DNA of 64,000 bases from Sporolactobacillus putidus (lineage in GTDB: Bacteria > Bacillota > Bacilli > Bacillales > Sporolactobacillaceae): positions 144,424 through 208,423 of the forward strand of contig NZ_BMOK01000005.1 in NCBI RefSeq assembly GCF_014647035.1, read 5' to 3'. A model generated the notes under the pieces. It saw only the letters and a list, made by a program, of their open reading frames with translations, did not search any database and was not told the origin of the DNA. Below, piece after piece: positions 53,243 to 62,969 of this stretch. The translations under genes were made by a program, and so were the position numbers. The first letter of the stretch is position 1, and every line of letters starts with the position of its first letter.

Positions 53243-54685
53243 TCATATGGGCGAAAACAGATCCATCCATTCATCCACCGGCGTGGCTTCAAGTTGTTTA
53301 CTGTCGAGGCACAGTGAGAGGATCTGTTCCGTTTTCTTTTCAGTAAAAGTTGTCAGCAAATTGTTCCTGAACTTATCGATTAACAGAGGAACGGCTTCTT
53401 TCCGGCGTTTTCTGTGACCGATCGGGTATTCAACGGCTACGCGCTCCGTTTTCGTCCCGTCTTTGAAAAAAATCTGCACGCTGCTGGCGATCGACCGCTT
53501 CTCCGGATCAAGATAGTCCTTGCTGTAAGCAATATCTTCAACGACCTGCATTTTTTCGCGCAGCCGGTCGATGAGCGGGTCGGCGGCTGTTTTGTCTTCA
53601 TAGTGGTCGGCGCTCAGCGTGCCGAAGATCAGGCCGATGGCGACGATGTATTGAATGCAGTGGTCGCGGTCGGCAGGATTGTTCAGCGGTCCTGTCTTGT
53701 CGATAATGCGGATGGCGGATTCATGAGTCGTGATGATGATGCGCTGAATGTCGCCAAGCTTTCCAACAGTTTCAGGATGAAGTGTGATCGCCGCCTCGAG
53801 TGCCGTCTGTCCGTGAAACTCGGCAGGATAAGAAACTTTGAACAGAACGTTTTCCATGACATAGGAACCAAGGGGGCGCTCAAGCGTGAGACTTTGCCCG
53901 CTGAACAGCGCATCCTGAAAACCCCAGCCTGAGGCGGTCAGCGGTGTCCCGTACCCCATCTCTCCGCGCAGCGTCATCAGCGCCAGCCGGACGCCGCGGC
54001 CGGCTGCATCGCCTGCCGCCCATGATTTTCGGGATCCGGTATTCGGGCCGTGCCGGTATGTGCGCAGACTTGAGCTATCAACAAGCGCCTGCGAGACCGC
54101 TGCTTCGATGTCCTCCTCAGTGCCGCCGAAAAGGGCACAGGAAACCGCAGCCGAGGCGATTTTAACAAACAGGACATGATCCAGTCCGTGTCTGTTCAGA
54201 CTGTTGCCGAGCGCCAGCACCCCCTGAATTTCATGAGCCTTGACCATCGATTCCATCACTTGTTTCATCAGAAGCGGTGCTCTCCCTTTGGTACGGTTCG
54301 AGCGGCTGACGTAATCGCTCGCCGCAAGAATAGCGGCCAGATTGTCGGAAGGGTGTCCCCACTCAGCCGCAAGCCACGTGTCATTAAAATCGAGCCAGCG
54401 GTTCATACAGCCGATGTTGAAAGCACCCTGGACAGGATCAAGAACATAGGAAGTCCCGGGAACATGGACTCCGTTCGGCACGACCATTCCCGGCACAACA
54501 GGTCCGAGCAGTTTCGTACATTCAGGATACCGCAGCGCCAGCAGACCGCATCCGATGGTATCCATCAGGACATAGCGGGCGGTCCGCCGGGCTTCTTCAC
54601 TTTCAATCAAGCCGCCTTTTACATAAACGGCAATATCGGAAAGCAGTTGATCGACAGTTTGACGACGGTTTTCTTTAACTGCCAT
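53243..54685 (-). CDS. prpD: 2-methylcitrate dehydratase (MmgE/PrpD family)
   Basis: A 480-residue protein; ATG 54685 has GGGAGG 10 bp upstream. [40 protein letters not shown] (a family landmark), [20 protein letters not shown] and RSKSW-type [20 protein letters not shown] match PrpD. It dehydrates 2-methylcitrate. With prpB it forms two steps of the methylcitrate cycle; methylcitrate synthase (prpC) is not next to them. Confidence 0.93.
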   Translation of the reverse strand: MAVKENRRQTVDQLLSDIAVYVKGGLIESEEARRTARYVLMDTIGCGLLALRYPECTKLLGPVVPGMVVPNGVHVPGTSYVLDPVQGAFNIGCMNRWLDFNDTWLAAEWGHPSDNLAAILAASDYVSRSNRTKGRAPLLMKQVMESMVKAHEIQGVLALGNSLNRHGLDHVLFVKIASAAVSCALFGGTEEDIEAAVSQALVDSSSLRTYRHGPNTGSRKSWAAGDAAGRGVRLALMTLRGEMGYGTPLTASGWGFQDALFSGQSLTLERPLGSYVMENVLFKVSYPAEFHGQTALEAAITLHPETVGKLGDIQRIIITTHESAIRIIDKTGPLNNPADRDHCIQYIVAIGLIFGTLSADHYEDKTAADPLIDRLREKMQVVEDIAYSKDYLDPEKRSIASSVQIFFKDGTKTERVAVEYPIGHRKRRKEAVPLLIDKFRNNLLTTFTEKKTEQILSLCLDSKQLEATPVDEWMDLFSPI

Positions 54686-54759
54686 ATAATCCGGTCCTCC
54701 CGTCACAGAAAATGTATTCGCTTACAATGTGCTGTATTAAAAAACTTCCAGTAATTTTA

Positions 54760-54788
54760 ATTATAGACGGGTGTTATATAACAGTCAA
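54760..54788 (-). promoter_or_regulatory. Promoter of prpD-prpB
   Basis: On minus TTGACT (54783-54788) and TATAAT (54760-54765) are 17 bp apart, 74 bp before the prpD start. Confidence 0.85.
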
Positions 54789-54933
54789 AACTGATGCTGC
54801 CGCAGAGCTGGCGCCTGTTTTTCTTTTTTCAGCAAAAAAGCGCTCAAAGTGGTAAACGGGTAAAGCTGCCGATTTTTGTTCCTCAGGCTGATAAAATGAA
54901 CGCGATCGTTTATCTTTTACGTCAAACAACCGA

Positions 54934-54975
54934 TATAATGTAGTGAAGCGGGTCGTTGGTCAGGCAGCCCGCTTC
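54934..54975 (+). other. Promoter-like TATAAT followed by a perfect hairpin
   Basis: TATAAT (54934-54939) precedes GAAGCGGG (54945-54952), which pairs with CCCGCTTC (54968-54975). A transcript would begin at or just inside the hairpin. No reading frame or T-run follows. Otherwise 54790-55084 shows nothing recognisable. Confidence 0.3.
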
Positions 54976-55084
54976 ATGATTGCAGTACTCCCCGGGTTTC
55001 TCTTCGTTTGAAAAGTTGTCACAAAACGGTTCCATCCTTTTTTTTCGCGCTGTTATCCTAAAAATCCATAAAAATGCCACTTGA

Positions 55085-55139
55085 AATCAATATATTGTGG
55101 AATGTCAACTCTTGATCCTACTACATGTTGTTCTATAAT
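55085..55139 (+). promoter_or_regulatory. nrdDG promoter with two NrdR-box candidates
   Basis: TTGATC (55112-55117) and TATAAT (55134-55139) are 16 bp apart. AATCAATATATTGTGG (55085-55100) fits the NrdR box at 13 of 16 positions; a weaker second box CTACTACATGTTGTTC (55118-55133) has its centre 33 bp further, about three helical turns, and overlaps the promoter spacer. NrdR represses ribonucleotide reductase genes when dATP is high. Confidence 0.65.
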
Positions 55140-55169
55140 ATTTTTAAAGACAAGTGGAGGGGACCCGGA

Positions 55170-57032
55170 ATGATTAAAGAACCAATGATCAAAGAGAAAA
55201 CGCTGGATGATAAAATTCGTGACTTAATCAATATGGATGAATATGTAGCCAACGAAAACGCCAATAAAGATGAAAAGGTTTTTAACACGCAGCGCGATCT
55301 GCTCGCCGGCGTAGCGGCAAGAGATTACGCCCTGCGCCATATTCTGCCCGAAGAATTTGCCGCTGCTCATAATGAGGGGATCATTCATTTTCACGATCTT
55401 GACTATTCGCCTTTTTTCTCAATGTACAACTGCATGCTGATCGACTTCAGGGGTATGCTGGAAAATGGCTTTTCGATCGGCAACGCCGACGTTGAACAAC
55501 CGAAATCGATTAAGACAGCGACCGCGCTCGTTGCGCAGATTGTGGCCAATGTTTCGTCGAATATTTATGGCGGTACGTCGTTCAACCGCGCCGACGAAGT
55601 GCTGGAACCGTATGCCAGAATCAGTTTTAGTAAATATTTGAAAACCGCGAAAACGTGGATATCGGATCCGGCCACGCAGGAAAAGTATGCTTATGAAATG
55701 ACGAAGAAGGAAATCTATGATTCCATGCAGTCGCTCGAATATGAGATCAACACGCTTTTCTCGAGCAACGGCCAGACACCTTTCTTCACGCTGAACTTCG
55801 GGCTGGGCAGCTCCTGGTTTGCGCGTGAAATTCAGAAAGCCGTATTGAAGGTAAGAATTCTGGGCCTCGGCAGAGATCATAAGACCGCGGTTTTTCCAAA
55901 ACTGGTCTTTACGATTAAAAGGGGCTTGAATCTTGAACCGGGTGACCCGAATTATGATATCAAGAAACTGGCGCTGGAATGCTCGACAAAGCGCATGTAT
56001 CCGGACATACTGAATTATGACCGCATTGTCGAAGTGACCGGAGATTTCAAGGCACCGATGGGCTGCCGCTCGTTTCTTCCATCCTATAAGGAAAACGGCG
56101 GATATGTAACCGACGGGCGCAACAACATGGGTGTCGTCACGCTGAATATTCCGCGGATCGCCCTGGAATCAAGCGGTGACAAAGGAGCGTTCTGGAGTCT
56201 GTTTGAGGAGCGTCTCGATCTTGTCTGCCGTGCACTGCTGTTCCGTATCCACACTTTGGACAAGGTAACGGCAAAGAACGCGCCGATTCTTTATCAATAC
56301 GGAGCGACCGGCAAACGCCTGCACGCCGATGAGCAAGTATCCGATATATTCAAAAATGGGCGGGCAACCGTTTCGATGGGCTATATTGGGCTTTATGAGG
56401 CGGCGGCCGTCTTCTATGGCCCGGAATGGGAGCACAATTCTGAAGCAAAGGCGTTTACGTTGGACATTGTCAAGCGTTTCAAAAAAGTTTCGCTCGAATG
56501 GCGAGAAAGAACGGGCTACGCGTTCAGTGTCTATGCGACACCGTCGGAAAGCCTGACAGACCGTTTCTGCCGTCTGGACAAGCAGAAATTCGGCAGCATC
56601 AGGGATATTACCGATAAAGATTACTATACAAACAGCTTTCATTACGATGTCCGAAAAAAAATCAATCCGTTTGAGAAAATAGATTTTGAAAAAGATTATG
56701 AGCCTTATACGGCAGGCGGATTCATCCATTATTGTGAATTTCCGTCGCTGATCAACAATCCCGAAGGACTTGAAGCCGTCTGGGATTATGCTTATGACCG
56801 GGTCGGCTACTTCGGCACGAATACCCCGATTGACAAGTGCTATGAATGCGGCTATGAAGGCGAGTTCGAATCAACAGCTGAAGGATTTAAGTGCCCAAGC
56901 TGTGGCAATCATAATCCGGAGACGACATCGTGCATTCGCCGGCTGTGCGGCTACCTCGGTTCCGTCATTCAGCGCAAACCGATTAAAGGGCGCCTGAAAG
57001 AAATCAACAGCCGGGAAAAGCAGCAGTGTTAA
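55170..57032 (+). CDS. nrdD: Anaerobic ribonucleoside-triphosphate reductase, large subunit
   Basis: A 620-residue protein; ATG 55170 has GGAGGGG upstream. The barrel contains SSNIYGGTSFNRADEVLEPY and TPFFTLNFGLGSSWFA. Near the C-terminus CYECGYEGEFESTAEGFKCP with a second C-x-x-C pair forms the zinc site, and RRLCGYLGS holds the glycyl radical. The N-terminal ATP-cone of many NrdD proteins is absent, so overall activity control by dATP would be missing in this enzyme. It makes dNTPs without oxygen. nrdG follows. Confidence 0.95.
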   Translation: MIKEPMIKEKTLDDKIRDLINMDEYVANENANKDEKVFNTQRDLLAGVAARDYALRHILPEEFAAAHNEGIIHFHDLDYSPFFSMYNCMLIDFRGMLENGFSIGNADVEQPKSIKTATALVAQIVANVSSNIYGGTSFNRADEVLEPYARISFSKYLKTAKTWISDPATQEKYAYEMTKKEIYDSMQSLEYEINTLFSSNGQTPFFTLNFGLGSSWFAREIQKAVLKVRILGLGRDHKTAVFPKLVFTIKRGLNLEPGDPNYDIKKLALECSTKRMYPDILNYDRIVEVTGDFKAPMGCRSFLPSYKENGGYVTDGRNNMGVVTLNIPRIALESSGDKGAFWSLFEERLDLVCRALLFRIHTLDKVTAKNAPILYQYGATGKRLHADEQVSDIFKNGRATVSMGYIGLYEAAAVFYGPEWEHNSEAKAFTLDIVKRFKKVSLEWRERTGYAFSVYATPSESLTDRFCRLDKQKFGSIRDITDKDYYTNSFHYDVRKKINPFEKIDFEKDYEPYTAGGFIHYCEFPSLINNPEGLEAVWDYAYDRVGYFGTNTPIDKCYECGYEGEFESTAEGFKCPSCGNHNPETTSCIRRLCGYLGSVIQRKPIKGRLKEINSREKQQC

Positions 57033-57095
57033 TCGGAAAGTCTGTTGAAAGGAGGCGACGCTGCGCGGACCGGATTCCGCTTTTCTCCGTGCAGC

Positions 57096-57608
57096 ATGCA
57101 AAAGATGAATTACGCAGATTATAAAAAATTTGATTTTTTAAATGGAACGGGGATCAGGCATTCCTTGTTTGTGAGCGGCTGCCATTTTCACTGCAAAGGC
57201 TGCTGGAACGCGGTCGCCTGGAATCCCAGGTTTGGCGAACCTTACACGGATAAATTTGAGGATCAAATCATTGCCGACCTGAATCAACCCGATGTCCGCG
57301 TGCAGGGGCTCTCGCTTCTGGGCGGTGAACCGTTTGATCACCCGACCACGCTGACCCACCTCGTGAAACGTGTCAACCGGGAATGTCAAGGCAAGGACAT
57401 CTGGTGCTGGACGGGCTTCCGGTTCGAGCACCTGCTGGAGGATCCCGAGAGACGGGAAATGCTGAACCACCTGGACGTCCTTGTCGACGGACAATTCGAT
57501 ATCGCAAAGAGAAATTTGAAACTGAAATTCCGGGGATCGTCCAATCAGAGAGTGATCGACGTGAAGAAATCGCTGGAAAATAAAAAAGTGGTTTTACTTT
57601 TTAGGTAA
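57096..57608 (+). CDS. nrdG: Anaerobic ribonucleotide reductase activating protein
   Basis: A radical-SAM activase of about 170 residues. SLFVSGCHFHCKGCWNAVAW holds the C-x-x-x-C-x-x-C cluster motif, GLSLLGGEPFDHP the G-G-E SAM motif, and WCWTGFRFE plus VDVLVDGQFDI-type VLVDGQFDIAKRN finish the family pattern. The start is uncertain: ATG 57096 or 57105 fit the family, but the best AAAGGAGG lies at 57048-57055 and TTG 57045 is in frame. It installs the glycyl radical in NrdD. Confidence 0.92.
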   Translation: MQKMNYADYKKFDFLNGTGIRHSLFVSGCHFHCKGCWNAVAWNPRFGEPYTDKFEDQIIADLNQPDVRVQGLSLLGGEPFDHPTTLTHLVKRVNRECQGKDIWCWTGFRFEHLLEDPERREMLNHLDVLVDGQFDIAKRNLKLKFRGSSNQRVIDVKKSLENKKVVLLFR

Positions 57609-57626
57609 AATCGTATATTAAACCAA

Positions 57627-57668
57627 CAAACCCGATTGAGACGTCCTTCTCTTTCGGGTTTGTTTTTA
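57627..57668 (+). terminator. Terminator of nrdDG
   Basis: CAAACCCGA and TCGGGTTTG pair across a 17-nt loop and are followed by TTTTTATT. Confidence 0.88.
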
Positions 57669-57701
57669 TTCGATCTTTGTTAAGCGTGCAGGAGAATTCA
57701 A

Positions 57702-57715
57702 ATAAAACGCTTTCA
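57702..57715 (+). promoter_or_regulatory. CcpA cre site candidate before the flavin oxidoreductase
   Basis: ATAAAACGCTTTCA fits TGWAANCGNTNWCA at 12 of 14 positions and lies about 90 bp before the start, so carbon catabolite control is possible. Confidence 0.45.
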
Positions 57716-57805
57716 TTTTTTGTGAAAAATTTAACATACAATTGATAGGAGCAATGTTATACCGGATATGTATGAGATTCGGCACAAAAGGGAGGGGTAT
57801 TTAAA

Positions 57806-59812
57806 ATGTATGAATCTTTGTTTCAACCTATCAAAATCGGCAAACTGGACGTCAAAAACAGAATATCAATGGCTCCGATGGGGGCTTTTGGTTTCGTCGA
57901 TAATGAGGGGTGCTATAATCAGAGAGCTATTGATTATTATGTTGAGCGGGCGAAGGGTGGTACAGGGTTAATCATCACAAGCATTACCAAAGTCGAAAAT
58001 AAACTGGATAAGGTGGTTTCGGGTGTCATTCCGGTTGTTTCAGAAAATCCGGGAAGATTCCTGATGACTTCGGCAGAAATGACAGAGCGTGTTCACGCAT
58101 ACGGAACAAAAATATTTCTGCAACTGACCATGGGCTTCGGAAGAAGCGGGGTTCCAGGGTCGCTTCTCGCTGCTCCGCCGGTTTCCGCTTCTCGCATTCC
58201 AAACTACTGGGATCCTTCCGTTACTTGCAATGAGCTGACCACTTCTGAGGTGGAGTGGATTGTCGGACAGTTTGTTGAAAGCGCCGACATAGCTAAAAAG
58301 GCGGGATTTGACGGCGTTGAAATACACGCCGTTCATGAAGGCTACCTGCTGGATCAGTTTACACTATCCCTGTTCAACAGGCGGACCGACAAGTATGGAG
58401 GGGATCTGAAAGGCAGACTGACGCTTCCGATCGAAATCGTCCAGGGTATTAAAGAGAGATGCGGGAAAAACTTTCCGGTAGGACTGCGCTACAGCGTAAA
58501 AAGCTGTGTCAAGGACTGGAGACAAGGCGGTCTTCCTGATGAAGACTATATTGAAAAAGGACGGGACCTTGAGGAGGGGATAGAAGCAGCAAAAATTCTC
58601 GAAGCGGCGGGTTATGACGAATTAAATACGGACATGGGGACATATGATGCGTGGTATTGGTCGCATCCGCCGGTTTACCAGAAAGAAGGATTGTATCTCC
58701 CTTATACCAAAAAATTAAAAGAAGCGGTTAATATACCGGTGATCGTAGCTGGAAAACTCGGCGTTCCGGAAACAGCGGAAAAGTCCTTGGAAGAGGGTTC
58801 GGCGGATATGATTGGACTGGGGCGACCGCTGCTGACAGATCCCTATTGGCCAAAGAAGGTCATGAATCATCAGGTGGAGCGTATCCGTCCATGCATCGGC
58901 TGTCATGTCGGCTGTCTTGGACGCGGGTTTGAAGGGAAGCCGCTCAGTTGCGCAGTTAATCCGGCGTGCGGCAGGGAAAGATATTACGAACCGAAACGGG
59001 TACTTGCTGCAAAAAAAGTGATGATCGTCGGCGGCGGAGTCGCGGGAATGGAAGCAGCAAGGGTTGCAATGCTCAGGGGTCATAAGGTAACGCTTTACGA
59101 GAAAAGTGATCAACTGGGCGGACAGATAATACCCGGATCCACTCCAGAATTTAAGATAGATGACAGAAGACTGATTTCCTGGTACAAAAATGAATTGAAA
59201 AGTCTTGATATTCCGGTAATAAAAGGAACGGAGGTAACCGAAGAACTTGTCGAAAGGGAAAAGCCGGATGTCGTCATTATTGCAACAGGCGCAAGCGAAA
59301 TCCCTCTGGATATCCCAGGTGCTGACAAAGATAGGGTTACGACACCCATTGAAATTCTTGAAAGCAAAAAAACAGCCGGAAAAACCGTTCTGATCATAGG
59401 CGGAGGACTTGTAGGGTGCGAAACGGCTTTGTACCTTGCAGAAAACGGCAGAGCCGTAACGATCGTTGAGGCGAAGAATGAAATATTAAGCAGCGGCGGC
59501 GGCAAACCTATTCCGCATATGAACAAGATTATGCTCATTGACTTGCTCCATAAATATGAAGTCAAGGTCATCAACAATAGTTCGCTGACTGAAATAACGG
59601 ATGAAGGTGCGGTGCTGACAAACAATTGCTTCAGGAAACAGTTCCTAGCTGCAGACACAGTTGTGATTTCAGTTGGATTTAAGCCTAACCAGACGCTTTA
59701 TAATAAGCTTAATGGAAAGATTGCCGATTTGTATTTGATCGGTGACGCTTATCAGGCGGCAAATATAATGAACGCTGTCTGGAGTGGCAACGAAGTAGGT
59801 CTCAACTGCTAA
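57806..59812 (+). CDS. NADH:flavin oxidoreductase, 2,4-dienoyl-CoA/enoate reductase type
   Basis: A 668-residue, three-part enzyme. The N-terminal old yellow enzyme barrel (MYESLFQPIKIGKLDVKNR, then GFDGVEIHAVHEGYLLDQFT and RRTDKYGGDL) binds FMN. CIGCHVGCLGRGFEGKPLSC supplies the 4Fe-4S cluster at ~360. The C-terminal part has two dinucleotide motifs, VMIVGGGVAGMEAARVAM and VLIIGGGLVGCETALYL, for FAD and NAD(P)H. Relatives reduce dienoyl-CoA, enoates or bile-acid intermediates; the substrate here is unknown. Single gene with strong terminator. Confidence 0.9.
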   Translation: MYESLFQPIKIGKLDVKNRISMAPMGAFGFVDNEGCYNQRAIDYYVERAKGGTGLIITSITKVENKLDKVVSGVIPVVSENPGRFLMTSAEMTERVHAYGTKIFLQLTMGFGRSGVPGSLLAAPPVSASRIPNYWDPSVTCNELTTSEVEWIVGQFVESADIAKKAGFDGVEIHAVHEGYLLDQFTLSLFNRRTDKYGGDLKGRLTLPIEIVQGIKERCGKNFPVGLRYSVKSCVKDWRQGGLPDEDYIEKGRDLEEGIEAAKILEAAGYDELNTDMGTYDAWYWSHPPVYQKEGLYLPYTKKLKEAVNIPVIVAGKLGVPETAEKSLEEGSADMIGLGRPLLTDPYWPKKVMNHQVERIRPCIGCHVGCLGRGFEGKPLSCAVNPACGRERYYEPKRVLAAKKVMIVGGGVAGMEAARVAMLRGHKVTLYEKSDQLGGQIIPGSTPEFKIDDRRLISWYKNELKSLDIPVIKGTEVTEELVEREKPDVVIIATGASEIPLDIPGADKDRVTTPIEILESKKTAGKTVLIIGGGLVGCETALYLAENGRAVTIVEAKNEILSSGGGKPIPHMNKIMLIDLLHKYEVKVINNSSLTEITDEGAVLTNNCFRKQFLAADTVVISVGFKPNQTLYNKLNGKIADLYLIGDAYQAANIMNAVWSGNEVGLNC

Positions 59813-59839
59813 CAATATCTCAATGGAACGATTTTTCTT

Positions 59840-59893
59840 AAAAAGGATCGTGTGTCATGTTCGATGTATCCGGCATGACACACGATCCTTTTT
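59840..59893. terminator. Strong bidirectional terminator
   Basis: AAAAAGGATCGTGTGTCATG and CATGACACACGATCCTTTTT pair perfectly over 20 bp between the convergent flavoenzyme and RNase HI genes. Confidence 0.95.
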
Positions 59894-59918
59894 GCACTCC
59901 CCCAAAGCCTTTTTTACT

Positions 59919-60395
59919 TCAAAGACTTGCTTCCATTTCATCCATCCCGCGGTTGGCGAGTTGATCGGCCCGTTCATTCAGTTCGACGCCATGGTGTCCT
60001 CTTACTTTGTTAAAGGTAATCGACTTTTGTTTGGCGGCCAGTTCATTCAGCCGGATCCAGAGCTCTTTGTTTTTCACAGGCGATCCGCCCGCTGTCTTCC
60101 AGCCTTTTTTAATCCACCCCGGCACCCAGCTGTTCATGCCGTTAACGACGTAAGCGCTGTCAATGAAAAAGGCTACAGGAATGTGCTCGGTTTTCAAAGC
60201 TTCAAGGGCTTTGACAGCGGCGGTCAGTTCCATAATGTTGTTTGTCGTGTTTTTTGCGCCGCCATAGAGTTCTTTTGTACGCGCTCCGAATTTAAGGACG
60301 GCGCCCCACCCGCCGATGTTGTGTTCGCTCTGGTTGCCGCGGCAGCCGCCGTCGCAATAGATGATAATGTTGTCCAAATGCATCACCCGTTTCAT
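59919..60395 (-). CDS. rnhA: Ribonuclease HI
   Basis: A 158-residue protein (or 154 from ATG 60383, which gives the usual start MHLDNIIIYCDGG). The catalytic acidic residues are present: IIYCDGGCRGN, NIMELTAAVKALE, AFFIDSAYVVNGMNSWV and ERADQLANRGM, with the basic protrusion WKTAGGSPVKNKELW. It removes RNA from RNA/DNA hybrids. Single gene convergent with the flavoenzyme. Confidence 0.93.
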   Translation of the reverse strand: MKRVMHLDNIIIYCDGGCRGNQSEHNIGGWGAVLKFGARTKELYGGAKNTTNNIMELTAAVKALEALKTEHIPVAFFIDSAYVVNGMNSWVPGWIKKGWKTAGGSPVKNKELWIRLNELAAKQKSITFNKVRGHHGVELNERADQLANRGMDEMEASL

Positions 60396-60649
60396 CCCAT
60401 GGTTTCTTTTGCTCTATTATATCAGAGGACAGGAGTTTCGCGAACATGGCAGAGATGTAATCCGTCAATTCCGACACCGGGTTTACCGTTCGGAAGCAGA
60501 AAAAGATTTTCTGATGAAAATGTAAAGATCATTCGCCATGCTGTAAAATAGGATTAAGGATTGCGGCACCCGGAACAGAGAAAAACGAGTTGGGACAACA
60601 GCCAAAGGATGAACGGGAAGATCAATCTGCTTAATGAGGGGTGTTTGTT

Positions 60650-61603
60650 TTGAAAATTGCGGTACTGGGAGCCGGTGCGATCGGCTGTTTTTTCGGTGGG
60701 CTGCTGGCCAGAGAAAAACAGGATGTGACGTTTGTCGCAAGAGGTCAGACTCTGGACTACCTGCGCTGCCACGATATGATTGTGAAAAGCATCAACGGAG
60801 ATTTTTCGCTGCCCGTCAAAGTGGCGGATGCCGGACATCTTCAGCAAGAGACGGATTTTGACTTTGTCCTGCTGTCGGTAAAATCGACAGTATTGGAGGA
60901 CGTTATGCCGGAGCTTCGGGCACTTACCGGCCGCAGGACTCAGATTATCTGCCTTTTGAACGGAATCGGCAATGAAGAAAAACTGGTCGATGAATTTGGC
61001 GCGGACAGGGTGGTCGGAGGCTCGGCTTTCATTTCAATTATTCGGGAAGCCCCGGGTATTGTGAATCATGTGGGAGAAGGTACCCTGGTCATTGGCGAGT
61101 GGCAGAGGGAGAACGACCCGGCTGAAGGGCGGAAACAGATGCTCGGCGAATTGGCCGGCGCTTTGCGGTCGGCGGGGGTGAAGACGGAAGTGACGGATGA
61201 TATTCGCCAGGTCAAGTGGGAAAAATTATTGTGGAATATTATTTACAACCCTGTAACAGCTCTCACCAAAACCAAGGTAGGGGAGGCGCTCAATGATTCG
61301 GATGTGATGCCGCTCCTTCAGGGGATGAAAAGCGAATTTATGGAAACGGCCAAAGCTGCCGGAGTGACAATCAGACCGGAATTCTCCGATACCGTGCTCC
61401 TTCCGAATAAAGAAGTCCAGAATCACAAAACGTCTATGCTTCAGGATTTGGAGAACGGCAGGAAAATGGAACTGGAAGCGATACTCGGATTCGCCATTCA
61501 GGTGGCTCATGAATATCGTGTCCCTGTTAAGACGATTGAAACTATTTATCATCTTCTCCGCTTCATAGAAAAAAGAAATAGTTCTCTGCAGGGAGTCAGA
61601 TAG
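60650..61603 (+). CDS. panE: 2-dehydropantoate 2-reductase (ketopantoate reductase)
   Basis: A 317-residue protein; TTG 60650 with GAGGGG 8 bp upstream gives the start KIAVLGAGAIGCFFGGLLAR, the NADPH-binding Gly motif. FVLLSVKSTVLEDVMPEL, ICLLNGIGNEEKL, DDIRQVKWEKLLWNIIYNPV with the catalytic Lys region, and HKTSMLQDLENGRKMELEAI with the Glu match PanE/ApbA. It makes pantoate for coenzyme A. The family is broad, so other 2-keto substrates are possible. Confidence 0.88.
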   Translation: MKIAVLGAGAIGCFFGGLLAREKQDVTFVARGQTLDYLRCHDMIVKSINGDFSLPVKVADAGHLQQETDFDFVLLSVKSTVLEDVMPELRALTGRRTQIICLLNGIGNEEKLVDEFGADRVVGGSAFISIIREAPGIVNHVGEGTLVIGEWQRENDPAEGRKQMLGELAGALRSAGVKTEVTDDIRQVKWEKLLWNIIYNPVTALTKTKVGEALNDSDVMPLLQGMKSEFMETAKAAGVTIRPEFSDTVLLPNKEVQNHKTSMLQDLENGRKMELEAILGFAIQVAHEYRVPVKTIETIYHLLRFIEKRNSSLQGVR

Positions 61604-61654
61604 GTCTCACCGAAGACGGCTTTCACTCTCTAATTATATAAATGATCCGTATTG

Positions 61655-61697
61655 ATTCGATGCCTTTTGTTAAGACGGCATCGATTTTTTTTAATGA
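61655..61697 (+). terminator. Terminator of panE
   Basis: CGATGCC and GGCATCG pair across a short loop, followed by ATTTTTTTT. From 61698 to 61900 nothing else is recognised. Confidence 0.82.
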
Positions 61698-61913
61698 AAA
61701 TTTAATAAAAGCAAGCAAAAATAGATTTGACCAATGATCTGAATGGCTTTTTATCCGGGCCTTTGGCTTGTCCGTCCTTCAGCGAGGAAACTATGGGCCG
61801 GTTTCATAGATTTTTTTAGTCATAATCGTCGGACAAAATGCGTGGAATGGTAGAAAGACGTTTTTAAAGTTTTTGTGCAGGTATCGGAATGTTAATACGA
61901 GGGAGGCAGATCT

Positions 61914-62705
61914 ATGAATTTCGCTGGGAAAATTTCATGGTTTTTCTTCACCCTGCTCCTCTTTCTCTTTGCCGGCACCCTCCTTGTCGTAGGAGAAGTG
62001 GACAGCAGGTCCGGACAAGTAAGCGCTCCGCAAAAAATAACGAAAAGGGAACAGACGACGGGTCAGCATAAGAATGTGAACAGCCATCCGCCGGCGCAGA
62101 ATGTTCTGCCGAAAGAAGCGAAACTTTCCGTGCCATTTACGAGCCAGAACCCCGAACTTCCGAACGGCTGTGAAATTTCAAGTCTGACCATGCTTCTGAA
62201 TTCTGCAGGCATTCCGGTGGATAAAATGACGCTTGCGGCGAAGGTAAAAAAAGTGCCGTTCTCGTCGGGAGGGTATCAGGGAAACCCGAACGATGGATTT
62301 GTTGGCAATATGTATCATGGTGACACGGATGATCCGGGGCTGGCAGTTTACCATGGGCCTGTAGCGGATCTCGCGAGGCAATACCTGGGAGGAAGAGTCG
62401 TGGATCTGAGCGGGGCCGGTTGGGATCAGGTTGAGCAACGGATTGCTATGGGAACTCCGGTATGGGTTATAGTCAGCATTGATTTTCAGCCTGTACCTGA
62501 CGACGGCTGGCAAAGCTGGCACACTAAAGAGGGAGACATGCGAATCTCTTTTATGGAACATTCGGTTCTCGTTACGGGCTACGATGAACACAATGTCTAT
62601 TTTAACGACCCTGAGATGAACAGCGGAGGCAGCAAGACGGATAAATCAGCTTTTGTCGATGCATGGAAACAGTTCGGGAATCAGGCCATCACCTTCAGCA
62701 AGTAG
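61914..62705 (+). CDS. Secreted or membrane-anchored C39-like peptidase
   Basis: A 263-residue protein with GAGGGAGG upstream. Residues 7-27 are a strongly hydrophobic signal/anchor, then a Gln/Thr-rich linker. The catalytic domain of Peptidase_C39_2 type starts at ~70: VPFTSQNPELPNGCEISSLT with the Cys, and FMEHSVLVTGYDEHNVYFND with the His and Asp. No ABC partner is present, so it is a stand-alone extracellular cysteine peptidase, perhaps acting on cell-wall or surface peptides. Confidence 0.85.
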   Translation: MNFAGKISWFFFTLLLFLFAGTLLVVGEVDSRSGQVSAPQKITKREQTTGQHKNVNSHPPAQNVLPKEAKLSVPFTSQNPELPNGCEISSLTMLLNSAGIPVDKMTLAAKVKKVPFSSGGYQGNPNDGFVGNMYHGDTDDPGLAVYHGPVADLARQYLGGRVVDLSGAGWDQVEQRIAMGTPVWVIVSIDFQPVPDDGWQSWHTKEGDMRISFMEHSVLVTGYDEHNVYFNDPEMNSGGSKTDKSAFVDAWKQFGNQAITFSK

Positions 62706-62969
62706 GCAAATAAACATCTGTTTCCATTTTTTGCAAAATCGGCACTTGAATCCAAGAAATTGAAAATTACTAGAAATGGCTAAAATTTTTGGGGAGAATA
62801 CCCGATAAAAAGTATAGTGATGTCCAAGATTTTCCTTGAAATTGAAGACCGTTTTTAAAAAATCTCACAGAGTTCCTTAAGTCACAGGCTAATATTACTA
62901 TAAACCTTGTCAAGTTCCAAAAATTGGTTTATATTGGATAATACACAGATAGTTTAGTAAGTCTCTTTT

